From positions 1 to 10,076 of the forward strand of contig JANXVP010000054.1 of NCBI GenBank assembly GCA_025351615.1: a DNA stretch of 10,076 bases, read 5' to 3'. Both the position numbers and the translations under genes were made by a program. This stretch comes from Ramlibacter sp. (GTDB lineage Bacteria; Pseudomonadota; Gammaproteobacteria; Burkholderiales; Burkholderiaceae_C). Positions 8,188-10,076 of the stretch are shown piece after piece. The stretch's first letter is position 1. The number at the start of each line of letters is the position of its first letter. The notes under the pieces are model-generated. The model was given only the letters and a program-made list of their open reading frames with translations. It made no database searches and was not told where the DNA came from.

Positions 8188-9995
8188 TCCTCCACCTGCA
8201 ATATCGCGAGAAACGCTTCCTGGGGGACTTCAACCGAACCGATCTGCTTCATTCTTTTCTTGCCTGCTTTCTGTTTTTCGAGGAGCTTGCGCTTGCGGCT
8301 GATGTCGCCGCCGTAGCATTTTGCCAGCACGTTCTTGCGCAGCGCCTTGATGGTCTCGCGGGCGATGATGTTGGCGCCGATGGCGGCCTGGATGGCCACG
8401 TCGAACATCTGCCGGCTGATGATCTCCCGCATCTTGGCCACCACCGCGCGCCCCCGGTACTGGGCCTGCGTCCGATGGACGATGATCGACAGCGCATCGA
8501 CCTTTTCGCCGTTCAGCAGGATATCGACCTTGACGACGTCGGCCGGCCGGTATTCCTTGAACTCGTAGTCCATCGACGCGTAGCCCCGGCTGACCGACTT
8601 GAGCTTGTCGAAGAAGTCCAGCACGATTTCTCCGAGCGGAATCTCATACGTCAGCATGACCTGCCGGCCGTGGTACGCCATGTTCATCTGCTGGCCGCGT
8701 TTCTGGTTGGCCAACGTCATCACCGCCCCGACATATTCCTGCGGCATATAGAGGTGCACCGTCACGATCGGCTCCCGGATTTCCTCGAGCTGGCCCTGGT
8801 CCGGCATCTTGGACGGGTTTTCGACCATCCTCACTTCGCCATCGCCCTTGACGACCTGGTAGACGACGCTTGGCGCCGTGGTGATCAGGTCCTGGTCGAA
8901 CTCGCGCTCCAGCCGTTCCTGGACGATCTCCATGTGCAGCAGGCCGAGGAACCCGCAGCGAAAGCCAAAGCCCAGCGCCTGCGACACTTCCGGCTCGTAA
9001 TGCAGCGAAGCGTCGTTGAGCTTGAGCTTTTCAAGCGCGTCGCGAAGCGAGTCGTACTGGTTGGCTTCGGTCGGGTACAGCCCCGCGAAAACCTGCGGCT
9101 GAATTTCCTTGAAACCCGGCAGCGCCTGGGTCGCCGTGAATGCGGCGCCCCCGGTACCGGGCCGCACCAGCGTGATGGTGTCGCCGACTTTGGCCGCCTG
9201 CAGTTCCTTGATGCCGGCAATGATGTAGCCCACCTCGCCGGCTTCCAGCGACGGGCGGGATTCGTTGCCCGGGGTGAAGACGCCCAGGCTGTCGGCGTTG
9301 TACATCAGGTCGTTGGCCATCAACTTGATCCGCTCGCCCTTCGCCAGCCGGCCGTCGACCACCCGCACCAGCATCACGACGCCGACGTAACTGTCGAACC
9401 AACTGTCGACGATCATGGCGCGCAAGGGGCCGTCCGGATTGCCGCGAGGCGCCGGAATCCGCGCGACGATCGCTTCCAGGATTTCGTCGATCCCCATGCC
9501 CGTCTTGGCCGAACACGGGATCGCGTGGGTCGCATCGATGCCGATCACGTCCTCGATTTCGGACTTCGCGTTTTCCGGGTCCGCCTGCGGCAGGTCCATC
9601 TTGTTGAGTACCGGCACGACCTCGACACCGAGATCGAGCGCGGTGTAGCAATTGGCCACCGTCTGCGCTTCCACACCCTGGCTCGCGTCCACAACGAGCA
9701 GCGCGCCTTCACAAGCCGATAGCGAGCGCGATACCTCGTAGGAGAAGTCGACGTGGCCCGGCGTGTCGATCAGATTGAGGTTGTAGACCTGGCCATCCAG
9801 TGCCTTGTATTTGAGCGACGCGGTCTGTGCCTTGATGGTTATCCCACGCTCTTTTTCCAGATCCATCGAGTCAAGAACCTGCTCTTGCATCTCCCGGTCA
9901 GAAAGTCCTCCGCAGCGCTGGATCAAGCGATCCGCGAGCGTCGATTTGCCGTGATCGATGTGCGCGATGATCGAAAAATTTCTGATGTGATTCAT
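8184..9995 (-). CDS. lepA: Elongation factor 4 (LepA), ribosome-associated GTPase
   Basis: EF4/LepA is a translational GTPase reported to affect ribosome back-translocation, stalled ribosomes and 30S biogenesis. With the ATG at 9995 the protein has 603 residues (E. coli 599). GTPase motifs are AHIDHGKST (11-19), the RGIT switch, DTPGH (77-81), NKMD (131-134) and SAK (162-164). Domains II, III and V follow the order seen in EF-G. The LepA-specific C-terminal domain is present, with [20 protein letters not shown] near the end; domain IV of EF-G is absent, as expected. A TTG at 9998 is in frame just before the ATG, but the ATG gives the usual MNHIRNFS start. No strong ribosome site precedes it. 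This is the first gene of the operon in the window. Its stop overlaps lepB by 4 bp. Confidence 0.98.
   Translation of the reverse strand: MNHIRNFSIIAHIDHGKSTLADRLIQRCGGLSDREMQEQVLDSMDLEKERGITIKAQTASLKYKALDGQVYNLNLIDTPGHVDFSYEVSRSLSACEGALLVVDASQGVEAQTVANCYTALDLGVEVVPVLNKMDLPQADPENAKSEIEDVIGIDATHAIPCSAKTGMGIDEILEAIVARIPAPRGNPDGPLRAMIVDSWFDSYVGVVMLVRVVDGRLAKGERIKLMANDLMYNADSLGVFTPGNESRPSLEAGEVGYIIAGIKELQAAKVGDTITLVRPGTGGAAFTATQALPGFKEIQPQVFAGLYPTEANQYDSLRDALEKLKLNDASLHYEPEVSQALGFGFRCGFLGLLHMEIVQERLEREFDQDLITTAPSVVYQVVKGDGEVRMVENPSKMPDQGQLEEIREPIVTVHLYMPQEYVGAVMTLANQKRGQQMNMAYHGRQVMLTYEIPLGEIVLDFFDKLKSVSRGYASMDYEFKEYRPADVVKVDILLNGEKVDALSIIVHRTQAQYRGRAVVAKMREIISRQMFDVAIQAAIGANIIARETIKALRKNVLAKCYGGDISRKRKLLEKQKAGKKRMKQIGSVEVPQEAFLAILQVEE
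8189..8197 (-). promoter_or_regulatory. Ribosome binding site of lepB inside the lepA 3' end
   Basis: AGGTGGAGG on the minus strand lies within the last codons of lepA. The GGAGG core is 1 base from the first ATG (8187) and 4 bases from the second (8184), which favours the second Met or use of the upstream AGG. Its presence suggests that lepB can also be initiated independently of lepA re-initiation. Confidence 0.6.
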
Positions 9996-10040
9996 CAACG
10001 GGAACGCTTAAGTGATTGAATTCAAACGGCAGCCGGAAAG
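9996..10040 (-). promoter_or_regulatory. Leader region of the lepA operon
   Basis: About 45 bases lie between the lepA ATG and the terminator of the gene beyond the window. Because that terminator should stop read-through, a promoter for lepA would be expected here or overlapping the terminator. I cannot assign a convincing -35/-10 pair. The only visible structure is the 10-bp palindrome TTGAATTCAA at 10016-10025, whose significance is unknown. Confidence 0.3.
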
Positions 10041-10072
10041 AAAAAAGGGCGCGTCGAGTGGTGACGCGCCCT
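10037..10072 (-). terminator. Rho-independent terminator of a minus-strand gene to the right of the window
   Basis: AGGGCGCGTC (10046-10055) and GACGCGCCCT (10063-10072) form a perfect 10-bp, GC-rich stem with a 7-base loop. Read on the minus strand, the stem is followed by six T, a C and three more T, the classic intrinsic terminator pattern. Read on the plus strand no T-run follows, so it works in one direction. It must terminate a gene transcribed leftward from beyond 10076. In related bacteria that neighbour is often a mucD/degP-type protease, but the gene is not in this window. Confidence 0.9.
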
Positions 10073-10076
10073 AAAC

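Noticed and set aside
8097..9722. Plus-strand open frame of 541 codons opposite lepA
   Set aside because: It lies entirely antisense to lepB and lepA, has no recognisable domain, and is rich in His, Arg, Asp and Val as expected from reverse reading of GC-rich codons.
10016..10025. 10-bp palindrome TTGAATTCAA in the lepA leader as an operator
   Set aside because: A single short palindrome containing an EcoRI site is easily due to chance, and no known regulator motif was recognised.

Overview
The window is a GC-rich, densely packed stretch of proteobacterial core chromosome. The gene order lepA-lepB-DUF4845-rnc-era-recO-pdxJ-acpS-nagZ is the arrangement typical of betaproteobacteria. Several proteins look, from memory, like those of Burkholderiales of the Comamonadaceae or a close relative: LepA beginning [19 protein letters not shown], LepB with an extra N-terminal hydrophobic segment, PdxJ with a VNLNK start, and RecO with [13 protein letters not shown]. 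This taxonomic placement is inference and no search was run.

Left part (1-2158, + strand): the 3' end of lysS (lysyl-tRNA synthetase), then 7 bp later a YegD-type Hsp70 ATPase-domain protein, whose stop overlaps the start of a YgjP-type zinc-metallopeptidase-fold protein. The three genes read as one transcription unit. It meets the opposing operon tail to tail with only 11 bp between the stop codons.

Right part (2170-9995, - strand): a nine-gene housekeeping operon read from right to left. It holds lepA (ribosomal GTPase EF4), lepB (signal peptidase I), a small DUF4845 membrane protein, rnc (RNase III), era (ribosome-assembly GTPase), recO (recombination mediator), pdxJ (pyridoxine 5'-phosphate synthase), acpS (holo-ACP synthase) and nagZ (muropeptide beta-N-acetylglucosaminidase). 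Five of its eight junctions are 4-bp ATGA overlaps and era/recO overlap by 14 bp, so translation is probably coupled along most of the message. The operon joins translation and ribosome maturation (lepA, rnc, era), protein export (lepB), DNA repair (recO), cofactor supply (pdxJ, acpS) and wall recycling (nagZ). The genes share expression, not one pathway.

Right edge (9996-10076): a short leader, then a strong intrinsic terminator on the - strand. It must end a gene lying beyond the window and separates it from lepA.

No tRNA, rRNA, insertion sequence, CRISPR array, phage gene or other mobile element was seen. I found no convincing new system. The points most worth a second look are the coupled Hsp70-like/YgjP pair and the substituted substrate-binding motif in PdxJ.
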